Notes: generated from the letters alone by a model not told the origin. DNA of 64,000 nt from Methylobacterium sp. Leaf118 (GCF_920984675.1 NZ_CAKLBV010000004.1:1-64000); one strand, 5' to 3'. Shown: positions 43,801-51,722, counted from the first letter of the stretch. Numbers and translations: made by a program.

Positions 43801-44913
43801 CATGTGCGGCTTCTCGCCGGCACCGTGCTCACGCTCGATATCGACCGCACGACACCGGCGGCGACCACAGATATCACCCTGCGATTGCTCGACGCCCGGA
43901 ACAACACGCTTGTGACCGGCTACGACGCGAACGGGCCACTCGATCCAGGATCTACCAATACGAACGATCCGTTCGTCACCTATACGGTGCAGCATACTGG
44001 CGATTACTACATTAATGTCGACAATTATTACAATACGGCGTTTCAGTATCAGCTTCATGTGTCCGCAAAGGAGCCGGTCTATCCCGGCTCCGGCAGCGAC
44101 ACGGTCACCTATGCCTGGGCCACCCAAGGCGTCACGGCGAACCTGGCCGATCCGACGCTCAACACGGGCGATGCCGCGGGCGACAAATTCTTCTCGATCG
44201 AGAACCTGACCGGATCGGACCAGGCCGATCGCCTGACCGGGGATTGGCGCGCCAACACACTCGACGGGGGCGCGGGGGCGGACACGCTGGCAGGCGGCTA
44301 CGGCAACGACATCTATCTCGTCGACAATACCGGCGACCGGGTGATCGAAGCCGGCAGCGGCGGCACGGATCTGGTGCGATCGTCGGTCAGCTTCTGGCTG
44401 AACGGCCAGTCGATCGAGAATCTGACACTGGTCGGCGGGGTCGCGATCAACGGAACCGGCAACGGGGCCGCCAACACGCTCTCCGGCAACGGCGCCGGCA
44501 ACATCCTCACGGGCCTGGACGGCAACGACACCCTCAGCGGTTTGGGGGGAGCCGACACACTCGTCGGCGGCACCGGAAGCGATCGGCTCACCGGTGGCAC
44601 GGGTGCGGACAGCTTCGTCTTCAACACGGCGTTGGGTGCCTCGAATCGCGACACGATCACGGATTTCAGCGCCGTGGACGATACGATCCATCTCGACGAT
44701 GCCGTCTTCACGGCGCTCGCCGGCGGCCCCTTCCAGGCGAGCGATTTCGGCACCGGGACGGTGGCGAAGACCGCGCAACAGCACATCGTCTACGACACCG
44801 CCTCCGGCGCCCTGTTCTACGATCCGGACGGGACGGGAAGCGCGGCGCAAGTCCAGTTCGCGACGCTCACCACGAGACCGGGCCTGACCTTCGCCGACTT
44901 CCTTATCGTCTGA
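40900..44913 (+). CDS. RTX protein with inactivated serralysin-like (M10) head
   Basis: A 1337-residue protein with no Sec signal. Residues about 20-310 follow the serralysin fold (AQQQAAINALDLIASYTNLTF; PQTLMQDDIAALQYLYGANF), but the zinc motif HExxHxxGxxH reads R181-G-V-G-E-T-L-G-L-Q-Q191, so all three His and the Glu are gone. The Met-turn is also lost (YSIFFG). Next come RTX nonapeptides (GGAGNDTLDGG), two related 150-residue HCBP-type modules (from about 42142 and 42604), two tandem pre-peptidase-C-like modules (about 43120-43580 and 43610-44070), more RTX repeats, and a C-terminus ending FADFLIV typical of type I secretion signals. ATG 40900 has a GAAGGGAACG site. No ABC exporter is nearby. 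Confidence 0.88.
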   Translation: MSRASDAALAADGSAPSESVPPSGRTNIDPILAGTRWSASNLTYSFPTSGSYYSYYPTGDIVHPSGGFEYPGVGRGPWWAEHTTFTAAQQQAAINALDLIASYTNLTFTKVTESATNHATLRFSQLTTVYDSDAPPISGFNSTMFNAPGTTPEAGDAWFDTDNFTYGAPRKGNFGYLNIMRGVGETLGLQQGTRTSNYSIFFGSSSWLDYNASHQMPQTLMQDDIAALQYLYGANFTTNGGATTYAWDPNTGEQSVNGVRQGAPATNTIYGTIWDGGGIDTYDLSLYSTNLKIDLSPGAFSTFSQTQIAKRNAVVGGSPAFTATGNVANAQLYNNDARSLIENVLGGAGDDTILGNNAANVLAGRAGNDTLSGKDGNDTLEGSTGTDTLDGGAGNDTLDGGKDADTLTGGLGNDQYVIRTGDSPATGPIDRVIEKVGEGIDTLRLVGVSPADVSVVFDPSNGGVRFGLKAADGTYSFVNVAAGVTGSGASNLGSVIEKVRFDDGTVWDLTRGYTFVGTTGADRMEGSDLADRLSGAAGDDTIKTYGGNDTLNGGAGADTLIGGTGDDTYIVRPGETGGTSAYDRIVEAPGEGTDTLRLSGVKPADVAVVTDPVYGGARFVLKAGATTSFVNVAAPTTASGASELGSVLEKVVFDDGTVWDLTRGFAFNGTTASDRMDGSDVNDTLSAVGGDDILYGYDGDDLLIGGAGDDGLVGGAGNDTLRGGSGADVFYGDEQPAGVGLGSGLITLPANWDSYANSIANAVTITDDFYVYDDPDVFHSATAAHLTIKFDGTASRYNTDYYKVFLTAGTTMTLDFDGAPGQTEGPYNSNNGSTGAVYNASQTQLAFFRGIGGTYPDVGSSSYNDGYFVFTAPTSGIYYIQNAYAQAHEFHISLEGPTPQIGLGSGTISKPSTLVFDPFDRFDNLIKKAPDLTNSFSRTANADIVDSTTIPHVTVNGSTVENGFDYYHVRLLAGTVLTLDIDRTTPAATTDITLRLLDARNNTLVTGYDANGPLDPGSTNTNDPFVTYTVQHTGDYYINVDNYYNTAFQYQLHVSAKEPVYPGSGSDTVTYAWATQGVTANLADPTLNTGDAAGDKFFSIENLTGSDQADRLTGDWRANTLDGGAGADTLAGGYGNDIYLVDNTGDRVIEAGSGGTDLVRSSVSFWLNGQSIENLTLVGGVAINGTGNGAANTLSGNGAGNILTGLDGNDTLSGLGGADTLVGGTGSDRLTGGTGADSFVFNTALGASNRDTITDFSAVDDTIHLDDAVFTALAGGPFQASDFGTGTVAKTAQQHIVYDTASGALFYDPDGTGSAAQVQFATLTTRPGLTFADFLIV

Positions 44914-44914
44914 G

Positions 44915-44942
44915 CGCGCGGGGACCGCATCGGCCCCGCGCG
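44915..44942. terminator. Terminator hairpin after the RTX gene
   Basis: A stem CGCGCGGGG/CCCCGCGCG encloses a smaller CCG/CGG pairing. It lies two bases past the RTX stop and ten bases before the converging DUF2809 gene, so it serves both. Confidence 0.7.
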
Positions 44943-44951
44943 GAAGGTGAG

Positions 44952-45347
44952 TCACGGTCGGCGCCCCCCAGCGTGGATCCGCTCGCACAGGGCCGCAACT
45001 CCAATTCCGACCGCGTCGGCGACAAGGTCCCAAAGCGAAAAACCCCGTTCGAGGAGCAGCGCACCCGGGAGCGTCAGGCGGAAGGCGTCGAGCCAGGGCG
45101 AATGGAAGAGCCGCGAGGCCTCCTCCGTCACGAGGGCGACGAGGCTGGCGATGAGCGCCGTCGCAGCGATCGATCCAGCGATCGATCCCCGGGGCCGCAA
45201 AGCCGCGCACGGGCAATAGATCATCGCAGCCCACAGAACCGAGCCACCGTATTTGAGCGCAAGCCCGCTCAGACCGAGCGGAACCAAGCGCCAGACGAGC
45301 CCGATGCCGATCAGCACGATGGTGGCGGCAAAACGGGCTCTTGTCAT
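44952..45347 (-). CDS. DUF2809-family membrane protein
   Basis: A 131-residue protein with four hydrophobic segments. VPLGLSGLALKYGGSVLWAA and SPWLDAFRLTLPGALLLERG are the family signatures. The function is unknown. The ATG at 45347 lies within the first of a group of palindromic repeats, whose right arm would supply a weak GGG ribosome-binding element. Confidence 0.75.
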   Translation of the reverse strand: MTRARFAATIVLIGIGLVWRLVPLGLSGLALKYGGSVLWAAMIYCPCAALRPRGSIAGSIAATALIASLVALVTEEASRLFHSPWLDAFRLTLPGALLLERGFSLWDLVADAVGIGVAALCERIHAGGRRP

Positions 45348-45386
45348 CCCAAATCCGGTTGATCCCTTCGGGATGGCGGATTTGGG
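45345..45386. repeat. Palindromic repeat element A
   Basis: CCCAAATCCG (45348-45357) pairs with CGGATTTGGG (45377-45386), and alternatively CATCCC pairs with GGGATG around the loop. The loop core TCCGGTTGATCCCTTCGG is shared with element B about 107 bases away. Confidence 0.75.
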
Positions 45387-45420
45387 CATCGCTCAAACGC
45401 CGCGCGGGCTTGCCTGATAC

Positions 45421-45447
45421 GGGCTCCGCTTTGATCAAGCGGAGCCC
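45421..45447. repeat. Palindrome between repeat elements A and B
   Basis: A perfect 11-bp inverted repeat GGGCTCCGCTT/AAGCGGAGCCC around TGATC. Confidence 0.7.
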
Positions 45448-45451
45448 GGAT

Positions 45452-45482
45452 CAGACCGTTTCCGGTTGATCCCTTCGGTCTG
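45452..45482. repeat. Palindromic repeat element B
   Basis: CAGACCG pairs with CGGTCTG around a loop that contains CCGGTTGATCCCTTCGG, the same 17-base core as element A (45355-45371 there, 45462-45478 here). The stems differ but each is self-complementary. Confidence 0.75.
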
Positions 45483-45493
45483 GCCTCGCCGTC

Positions 45494-45523
45494 ATCCCGG
45501 GGCCGCGCAGTGGAACCCGGGAT
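45494..45523. repeat. Palindromic repeat element C
   Basis: ATCCCGGG and CCCGGGAT are perfect 8-bp arms around 14 bases. This completes a cluster of at least four palindromes in 180 bases. From here to 45920 no gene is supported. Confidence 0.65.
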
Positions 45524-45746
45524 CCACCCGCGATGCGACGCGCAAGCATGGCGTCGCGGCCCGTCGTCGATGGCACGCCTCCGGCGCGCCTCTGCGGGTC
45601 CGGCTTCGCTTCGCGCCCCGGAAAGACGAGATCGGGGGCTGAAACGAAGCCATCAGCCGGAGACCGTATCAGGCGTCACCCGGGGTTGCCCAAAGGGTGA
45701 CGGCTCGCCGGGTGCTCGGCGGTGCTCTCCACCCGCGGACCTCACT

Positions 45747-45770
45747 GCGACAGGCCCTCGGGCCTGTCGC
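45747..45770. terminator. Hairpin in the gap before the hydrolase gene end
   Basis: A perfect 10-bp stem GCGACAGGCC/GGCCTGTCGC with a CTCG tetraloop. It lies 150 bases beyond the stop of the minus-strand hydrolase gene and could terminate it. Confidence 0.55.
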
Positions 45771-45920
45771 GCCCCTCGTAGCCGAAACAACCAACCCGCT
45801 CCCGAACGCGTCTTCGATCGCATCGGTCCACGCCTCGGCCCCACCGCCACCAATCACGACGCGCCCGTCGGCCGTCAGGACGCGGGCTCGCATGGAGCCC
45901 CCTGCCGCGTCCGCGGGGGT

Positions 45921-46769
45921 TCAGGCGGGGCTGTTCTCGCGCACGAAGGCGAGGAGGTCGGCATTGAGCACGTCGGCGTTCACGGTGAGCATACCGTGCG
46001 GGAGCCCCGGATAGGTCTTCAGCCGGCCGTTGCGCAGGAGCTTGATGGATTTCAGCGCCGCGGCGCCGATCGGAACGATCTGGTCGTCCTCGCCATGCAG
46101 CACGAGGGTGGGCACGCCGATCGCCTTCAGGTCCTCGCTCTGGTCCGTCTCCGAGAAGGCCTTGATGCCGTCGTAATGCGCCTTGGCGCTGCCCATCATG
46201 CCCTGGCGCCACCAGTTCTGGATCACGGCCGGATAGACCTTCGCACCCTCCCGGTTGAAGCCGTAGAACGGGCCGCTCGCTACATCAAAAAAGAACTGGG
46301 CCCGGTTGTCGGCGAGGGCCGCGCGGAAGCCGTCGAACACGTCGAGCGGCAGACCGTCCGGATTGGCGTCGGTCTTCAGCATCAGCGGAGGCACCGCGCT
46401 GACCAGCACCGCCTTGGCGACGCGGCCCTGCGGCTCGCCGAAGCGGGCGACGTAGCGGGCGGCCTCGCCGCCGCCGGTGGAGTGGCCGATATGCACGGCA
46501 TTCCGGAGGTCGAGGTGTTCGGCCACGGCGGACGCGTCGGCGGCGTAATGGTCCATGTCGTGGCCGTCCGCGACTTGCGAGGAGCGGCCGTGCCCGCGCC
46601 GGTCATGGGCCACCACGCGGTATCCGTGTTGCACGAAAAACAGCATCTGCGCGTCCCAGTCGTCGGCCGAGAGCGGCCAGCCGTGGTGGAACACGATCGG
46701 CTGCGCGTCCCGCGGGCCCCAATCCTTGTAGTAGAGCGCGACGCCGTCGCTGGTTGTCACGAAGCTCAT
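45921..46769 (-). CDS. Alpha/beta hydrolase, non-haem chloroperoxidase type
   Basis: A 282-residue alpha/beta hydrolase. The nucleophile Ser is in HIGHSTGGGEAARY, the acid Asp in LHGEDDQIVP, and the His in GLPHGML. HHGWPLSADDWDAQMLFF and VVAHDRRGHGRSSQ are typical of the cofactor-free haloperoxidase/esterase group. The ATG at 46769 has a GAGGAGG site. It is cytosolic, with no signal peptide. It follows an SLAC1-type transporter gene on the same strand by about 70 bases. The substrate is unknown. Confidence 0.92.
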   Translation of the reverse strand: MSFVTTSDGVALYYKDWGPRDAQPIVFHHGWPLSADDWDAQMLFFVQHGYRVVAHDRRGHGRSSQVADGHDMDHYAADASAVAEHLDLRNAVHIGHSTGGGEAARYVARFGEPQGRVAKAVLVSAVPPLMLKTDANPDGLPLDVFDGFRAALADNRAQFFFDVASGPFYGFNREGAKVYPAVIQNWWRQGMMGSAKAHYDGIKAFSETDQSEDLKAIGVPTLVLHGEDDQIVPIGAAALKSIKLLRNGRLKTYPGLPHGMLTVNADVLNADLLAFVRENSPA

Positions 46770-46836
46770 GGTGTTGGCCTCCTCGCTAATGCGCGTGTCC
46801 TCGGGAGAGACGGGGTGTGCCGGATGCTGCGCACGG

Positions 46837-47844
46837 TCAGCCGGCGAGTTGTCGGAGTTCGCCCCGCGCGATGCCGATGAGGGTTCGGGCCGCGAGGGCA
46901 ACGATCGTCGCCGTGGCGAAGGCGAGCAAAGCCACGGCGAGGAGGTCGGCCGGGACCGCGCCGACATGCTCGGCGTAGCGCAGGGCCGCCACCGCCATCG
47001 CGGCCAGCGGGAAGCTGACCGCCCACCACGACACGCGGAACGGGCAGCAGCGGGGCAGGTCCCGCAGGCGGCCGACCAGCACCACGAACACGAACAGGCT
47101 GACGAGAAACAGCGCCTCGGCGAAGGCGTCGATCCGCCCGGTCGTGGCCGTATAGCTGGAGAATCCGACGGCGAAGGGGGCGACCAGGATCATCAGCGTC
47201 GGCCGCTGCGCCTGCGGGAGCGGCTCCTCGAAGACGAGGCGGGCGAAGACCAGCGTGAAGAGCGGAAGCGCGAAGAACAGCCCGACGCTCAGCGCGAACA
47301 GCGCCAGCGGCTGGGTGTGGGGGAGGCCGAGCATCGGGGCGGCCAGCGGGATGTCGAGCAGGCCGACGACCGGCACGATCCAGGCCGGCGTCGCGTGGGC
47401 GAGTTGCTGCCGGCTGCCCATCCAGCGACTGACGATGAGCACCGCGAACGCGACCATGCCGCCCGCGCCCAGGATCCAGGCCGCAGCCGCCAGCGCCGGG
47501 CTGAGCCCCTGGAGTACGAAGGGCAGCAGCAGCAGGCTGATGAGCGGGGTGCCGAACAGGTTGCCGGCGATCGGATGGCGGAACTCGGCCCGCACCGCGG
47601 GCCAGGCGGTGACCGCCTTGGTGCCATAGGCCAGCGCGAGGGCGAGGAAGGCGACGAGCGCCGCCCAGCCGATTGCGTCGGCGACGAGGGCGGGCAGGCC
47701 GTAGCGCGCCGCCGCGAGGCGCCACGCGACGCTCAGGCCGGTCAGCCCCATCACGGACCCGAACAGGGCGACCGGCAGGTAATCGAAACGCGGGAGCGGA
47801 ACGGGGCACGCCTCCGGGGCCGCGGGAGCCAGGGGCGCGGCCAT
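46837..47844 (-). CDS. SLAC1/TDT-family anion transporter
   Basis: A 335-residue polytopic membrane protein with about ten hydrophobic segments. DYLPVALFGSVMGLTGLSVAW, NLFGTPLISLLLLPF and the region FSSYTATTGRIDAFAEALF match TehA/SLAC1 proteins, which conduct small anions such as nitrate, chloride, malate or sulfite. The ATG at 47844 lies 13 bases after the stop of the molybdenum hydroxylase large subunit, so they share an operon. Confidence 0.85.
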   Translation of the reverse strand: MAAPLAPAAPEACPVPLPRFDYLPVALFGSVMGLTGLSVAWRLAAARYGLPALVADAIGWAALVAFLALALAYGTKAVTAWPAVRAEFRHPIAGNLFGTPLISLLLLPFVLQGLSPALAAAAWILGAGGMVAFAVLIVSRWMGSRQQLAHATPAWIVPVVGLLDIPLAAPMLGLPHTQPLALFALSVGLFFALPLFTLVFARLVFEEPLPQAQRPTLMILVAPFAVGFSSYTATTGRIDAFAEALFLVSLFVFVVLVGRLRDLPRCCPFRVSWWAVSFPLAAMAVAALRYAEHVGAVPADLLAVALLAFATATIVALAARTLIGIARGELRQLAG

Positions 47845-47857
47845 TCCGCCGCCCGCC

Positions 47858-50110
47858 TCAGACACCGGACAGACGCGTCTTGGCGAGCGGGAGGCTGCGC
47901 ACCCGCTGCCCGGTGAGCGCCGCGACGGCGTTGACCACTGCGGGCGGCACGCCGGGCAGCCCCGGTTCACCGATCCCGCCCATCGGCGCCCCGCTCTCGA
48001 CGATGGTGACGTGCACCCGCGGCATCCGCTCCCGGTCGAGGATCGGGTAGCTGTCGAAGTTCTTCGCCTGCCGCTGCCCGTTCTCGTAGACCACCTGTTC
48101 GAGGAGCGTGGACGAGAGCCCGAGGGCCGCCGCGCTCTCGACCTGCCGCTTGACGATCGCCGGATTGACCACGCTGCCTGGATCGATCGCGATCCAGAGA
48201 TCGTGCACCCGCGCCTCGCCGTCCTTGAGCGAGACTTCGGCGATGGTCGCGGTCTCCGAGCCGAAGGGCGAGGCCATCGAGACACCCCGCGCCCGGCGGG
48301 TGCCGTCCTCCGCCGTGAACGGCCCGCGGCGCCAGCCGCCAGCCAGCTCCGCGACCGTCCGCAGCAGGGTTATGTGCCGCGGGCTCTGCTTCAGGAGCGC
48401 CATGCGCAGGTCGAACGGGTCCTTGCCGCCCGCCGCGGCGATCTCGTCGAGGAAGCTCTCGTAGAAATAGTCGTTCATCGAGTGGCCGACCGAGCGCCAG
48501 AAGGCGATCGTGACCGGGTGGGCGACCTTCACGTAATCGAGACGCCGATTCGGGATCGCGTAGGGCTTCTTGTCGAGCCCCTCGACCACGGAGGAATCGA
48601 CCGGCGACTTGAACACCGCGCCGAACCAGCGGCCGATCGGCCCCTCGCCGATGGCGGTCGTGCGGAGCGCCACTGGCATTCCGTCGGGGCCGAGCGCGGC
48701 CTTGAACCGGGCGAAGCTGAGCGGACGCACCGCGTCCATGGCGAACTCTTCCTCCCGCGACCAAAGCACCCGAACGGGTCGGCCGGTCGCCTTGGCGAGA
48801 AGGATCGCCTGGGGGAAAGGGTTGGCCGGGCCATAGTAAAAGTGACGCCCGAAGAAGCCGCCGAGCATCGGCGAGTGGATGCGCACCTGCTCCGGCGACA
48901 GACCGGCGGTCTTCGCCGCGATCTGCTGGAACAGCTCCGGCATCTGGTTCGGCAGCCAGAGATCGAGGCTGCCATCCGCCGTGAACCGCGCGACCGCCGA
49001 GGGCGGTTCGAGCTGCGCGTGGGCGAGATAGGGCGCGTCGTAGGCCGCCTCGATCACGGTGGCGGCGCCCTTGAACGCGGCGTCCGGGTCGCCCTCCTGT
49101 TCCGCCGGGATGCCGGGCTCGGTTGTGGCCGTCAGGGCCGCCAGCATCGCCGCGGAGGAGAATCCCTTCGAAACCGTGGCGATGCCCTCGGAAGCGGGTT
49201 CGGTCCAGGTGACCTGGAGGGCTTCCGCCGCCTTGCGCGCCCGCCACCAGGAATCGGCCAGAACCGCCACGGCGCCGGGCAGGCGGTGGATCGTGTGCAC
49301 GCCCGGCATCGCGCGGATATCCGCCTCGTTGGCGATCGCCTGCGGCTCGGTGCCGAGATGGGGGGCGTGCTGCACGGCGGCGTGGAGCATGCCCTCGACC
49401 CGGATATCGATGGCGTAGGTCGCCCGACCCGTCGCCTTGTCGCGCATGTCGAGCCGGGCCACCGGCCGTCCGATCCAGCGAAACGTCTTGGGGTCCTTCA
49501 GCGCCACGTCGTCGCGCGGGGGCAAGGCCAGGGCGGCCTGCGCCAGGTCGCCGTAAGACAGGGAGCGGCCGGAGGCGGCGTGGATCACGCGGCCGTTGTC
49601 GGTGGTGAGGCTGTGCTGCGGCACGGCGAGCCGCGCGGCGGCGGCCCGCAGCAGCATCTCCCGGGCGGTGGCGCCGAGCCGCCGCATCGCTTCGAAGCTG
49701 GAGCGGGTCGAGAAGCTGCCGCCGGTCATGCGCAGACCGTTGACGACGGCATAGTCCGGGCCGGGCGGGGCGCATTCCACCGCGAAGCGGGCCGGATCGA
49801 GGTCGAGTTCTTCACCGATGGTCTGGGCAAGCCCGGTGTTGATGCCCTGGCCGCCCTCGACGAAGGGGCTGAGCAGGCGCACGCCACCATCGGGACGGAT
49901 CTCGAGGAAGGCGGCGACGCGGGTGCCGGGCTTCGGCGCCACGGCCGCCGCCCCCTCGGCGCGCGCCTGGGCTGCGGCTTCCCCGGGCAGGTTCACGCCG
50001 AGGATCAGGGCGCCCGCGGCGACGCCGAGGAAGCCGCGCCGGGACAGGTTGCGCACCGGCTCGGATGCGGGCCGGACGCCGGACGGGGAGAAGGGGGTCA
50101 GGTCGTTCAT
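47858..50110 (-). CDS. Tat-exported molybdenum hydroxylase large subunit (IorB-like)
   Basis: A 750-residue molybdopterin-binding protein of the isoquinoline 1-oxidoreductase/aldehyde dehydrogenase (single-chain xanthine oxidase) group. The Tat signal is NLSRRGFLGVAAGALILGVN. MoCo regions include PMLGGFFGRHF and APMGGIGEPGLPGVPP, with the catalytic Glu in the latter. Export to the periplasm with the [2Fe-2S] subunit is expected. The ATG at 50110 has GAGGAGG ahead. There is no FAD subunit, so electrons probably leave to a cytochrome. Confidence 0.93.
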   Translation of the reverse strand: MNDLTPFSPSGVRPASEPVRNLSRRGFLGVAAGALILGVNLPGEAAAQARAEGAAAVAPKPGTRVAAFLEIRPDGGVRLLSPFVEGGQGINTGLAQTIGEELDLDPARFAVECAPPGPDYAVVNGLRMTGGSFSTRSSFEAMRRLGATAREMLLRAAAARLAVPQHSLTTDNGRVIHAASGRSLSYGDLAQAALALPPRDDVALKDPKTFRWIGRPVARLDMRDKATGRATYAIDIRVEGMLHAAVQHAPHLGTEPQAIANEADIRAMPGVHTIHRLPGAVAVLADSWWRARKAAEALQVTWTEPASEGIATVSKGFSSAAMLAALTATTEPGIPAEQEGDPDAAFKGAATVIEAAYDAPYLAHAQLEPPSAVARFTADGSLDLWLPNQMPELFQQIAAKTAGLSPEQVRIHSPMLGGFFGRHFYYGPANPFPQAILLAKATGRPVRVLWSREEEFAMDAVRPLSFARFKAALGPDGMPVALRTTAIGEGPIGRWFGAVFKSPVDSSVVEGLDKKPYAIPNRRLDYVKVAHPVTIAFWRSVGHSMNDYFYESFLDEIAAAGGKDPFDLRMALLKQSPRHITLLRTVAELAGGWRRGPFTAEDGTRRARGVSMASPFGSETATIAEVSLKDGEARVHDLWIAIDPGSVVNPAIVKRQVESAAALGLSSTLLEQVVYENGQRQAKNFDSYPILDRERMPRVHVTIVESGAPMGGIGEPGLPGVPPAVVNAVAALTGQRVRSLPLAKTRLSGV

Positions 50111-50120
50111 GCCTGCCTCC

Positions 50121-50567
50121 TCAGGCCGCGGCCTGCCGCACGGCGGCGGCAATGGCGTTGTAGGTGCCGCAGCGGCAGAGATTGGACATCGCCGCGGCGA
50201 TCTCGTCCTCCGATGGCTTCGGCGTCTCCTTCAGGAGGCCGGTCGCGGCCATCACCTGGCCCGACTGGCAGTAGCCGCATTGCGGCACCTCGATTCCGAT
50301 CCAGGCCGCCACGACCCGGGCACCGACCGGATCGGCCTCGATCGCCTCGATGGTGGTGATGTCCTGCGCGCCGACGCTCTCCACCGGCAGCTGGCACGAG
50401 CGGGTCGCCTGCCCGTCGAGGAGCACGGTGCAGGCCCCGCATTGACCGATGCCGCATCCGTACTTGGTGCCGGTCAGGCCGATCGTGTCCCGTAGGACGA
50501 ACAGAAGGGGTGTGTCCGGCTCAACATCGATCCTATGTTGGCGGCCGTTGATCGTGAGGCTGATCAT
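50121..50567 (-). CDS. [2Fe-2S] subunit of the Tat-exported molybdenum hydroxylase (IorA-like)
   Basis: A 148-residue protein. The first cluster has KYGCGIGQCGACTVL and CQLPV, and the second CGYCQSGQ and NLCRCGTY. It has no signal of its own and should travel with the Tat-targeted large subunit encoded 10 bases downstream. It starts at ATG 50567. Confidence 0.94.
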   Translation of the reverse strand: MISLTINGRQHRIDVEPDTPLLFVLRDTIGLTGTKYGCGIGQCGACTVLLDGQATRSCQLPVESVGAQDITTIEAIEADPVGARVVAAWIGIEVPQCGYCQSGQVMAATGLLKETPKPSEDEIAAAMSNLCRCGTYNAIAAAVRQAAA

Positions 50568-50834
50568 CGATCGACTCCCTCGAGTCTTCGCGTTGCAATA
50601 TCCATGCTCGGCGTCGCCTTGGCAATTCGCAACGCCGTAAACGCGGCGATTTCGGACATCGCCGCGATGGTGTCGCTGCGCCGAACGGGCCGGGGCGTCG
50701 CTCCGGCCCGATCCGGCGCCTGGCGGGCGCCGACTCCAAACCCGGTCGGCCCCCTACGGACTGCGGGCACCGGCGGTGGCGGCCCGATGCTCGTTCCGAA
50801 TCCTCGAGGGCCAAACCGGAGCCCGGCGATTCGC

Positions 50835-51623
50835 TCAGGCTGAGCGGTAGCGTGCGGCCGGCACCGCATTCGAGAGGTGGGGCAGCATGGCTTGGCGCGC
50901 GGCTTCCCAGGCCCCCCATTCCTCCCCCTCCTGAAGCGACGGCACGGTGGCGAACTCGCCCCGATCGAGGCCGATGAGTGCCGCATCGACCAGATCCTCG
51001 GCCGACATCACCCATTCCTGGGGCAGGTGGCTGGCAGGCAGGCCGGCAACGTCCCAGAACTCGGTGCCAGTCGCGCCCGGCAGCACCACCTGCACGGTGA
51101 CGCCGGTCCCGGCGAGGTCCTTGCGCAGGGACTGGCTGAAGCCGAGGACGAAGGATTTCGAGCCGCCATAGACGCCGTTCAGCACCTCCGGCCCGATGGC
51201 GGCGATCGAGGCGATGTTGATGATCGTGCCCTTGCCCCGGGCCGTGAAGGCCGGCACCGCCGCGTAGGTCAGGCGCATCGGCGCGGTGACGTTGATGGCG
51301 ATCATCCGCTCCATCTCGTCGACCGAGGCCGCGGCGAGGGGCGCGGCGCTGCCGAAGCCGGCATTGTTGATGAGATGCGTGATGCTGGCGTCGCTGGCCA
51401 GGATCGCCTCGACCGCGGCGAGGCCCGTCCGATCCGTCAGATCGGCCGCGACGGTCCGCACCGCGACGCCGTGACGGCGCCTTAGCCTATCGGCCACCGC
51501 CTCGAGCCGCGCCGCGTTGCGGGCGACGAGGATGAGGTCGTGGCCGCGCCCGGCGAAGCGGTCGGCGTAGACGGCGCCGATGCCGGACGACGCGCCGGTG
51601 ACGAGCACGGTTCCCTGGGTCAT
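50835..51623 (-). CDS. Short-chain dehydrogenase/reductase
   Basis: A 262-residue classical SDR. VLVTGASSGIGAVYADRFAG is the cofactor motif, INNAGFG follows, and the active-site Ser is in NIASIAAIG with YGGSK carrying Tyr and Lys. The substrate is unknown. The ATG at 51623 starts MTQGTVLVTG. It is divergent from a GlxA/AraC regulator; a perfect palindrome lies between them and may control this gene. Confidence 0.9.
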   Translation of the reverse strand: MTQGTVLVTGASSGIGAVYADRFAGRGHDLILVARNAARLEAVADRLRRRHGVAVRTVAADLTDRTGLAAVEAILASDASITHLINNAGFGSAAPLAAASVDEMERMIAINVTAPMRLTYAAVPAFTARGKGTIINIASIAAIGPEVLNGVYGGSKSFVLGFSQSLRKDLAGTGVTVQVVLPGATGTEFWDVAGLPASHLPQEWVMSAEDLVDAALIGLDRGEFATVPSLQEGEEWGAWEAARQAMLPHLSNAVPAARYRSA

Positions 51624-51706
51624 GATCGTGGGTCCTGTCCCGAAGCCCGTCCGGACGCGCCGGCGGGCGATCACAAGACCCTAAGCCTGGACGGTGATGT
51701 CTGAAA

Positions 51707-51722
51707 TGACGTATAAACGTCA
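51707..51722. promoter_or_regulatory. Operator-like palindrome between SDR and AraC genes
   Basis: TGACGT-ATAA-ACGTCA is a perfect palindrome in the 128-bp gap. Weak symmetry extends outward to GTCT and AGAC. A binding site for the divergently encoded regulator is likely. Confidence 0.55.

Noticed and set aside
41935..44610. Regularly spaced repeats that could suggest a CRISPR array
   Set aside because: They are in-frame glycine-rich RTX nonapeptide codons within one long gene, with no constant repeat or unique spacers.
45669..45893. Minus-strand frame of 74 codons in the repeat-rich gap
   Set aside because: No homology, no ribosome-binding site, and it runs through a perfect terminator-like hairpin.
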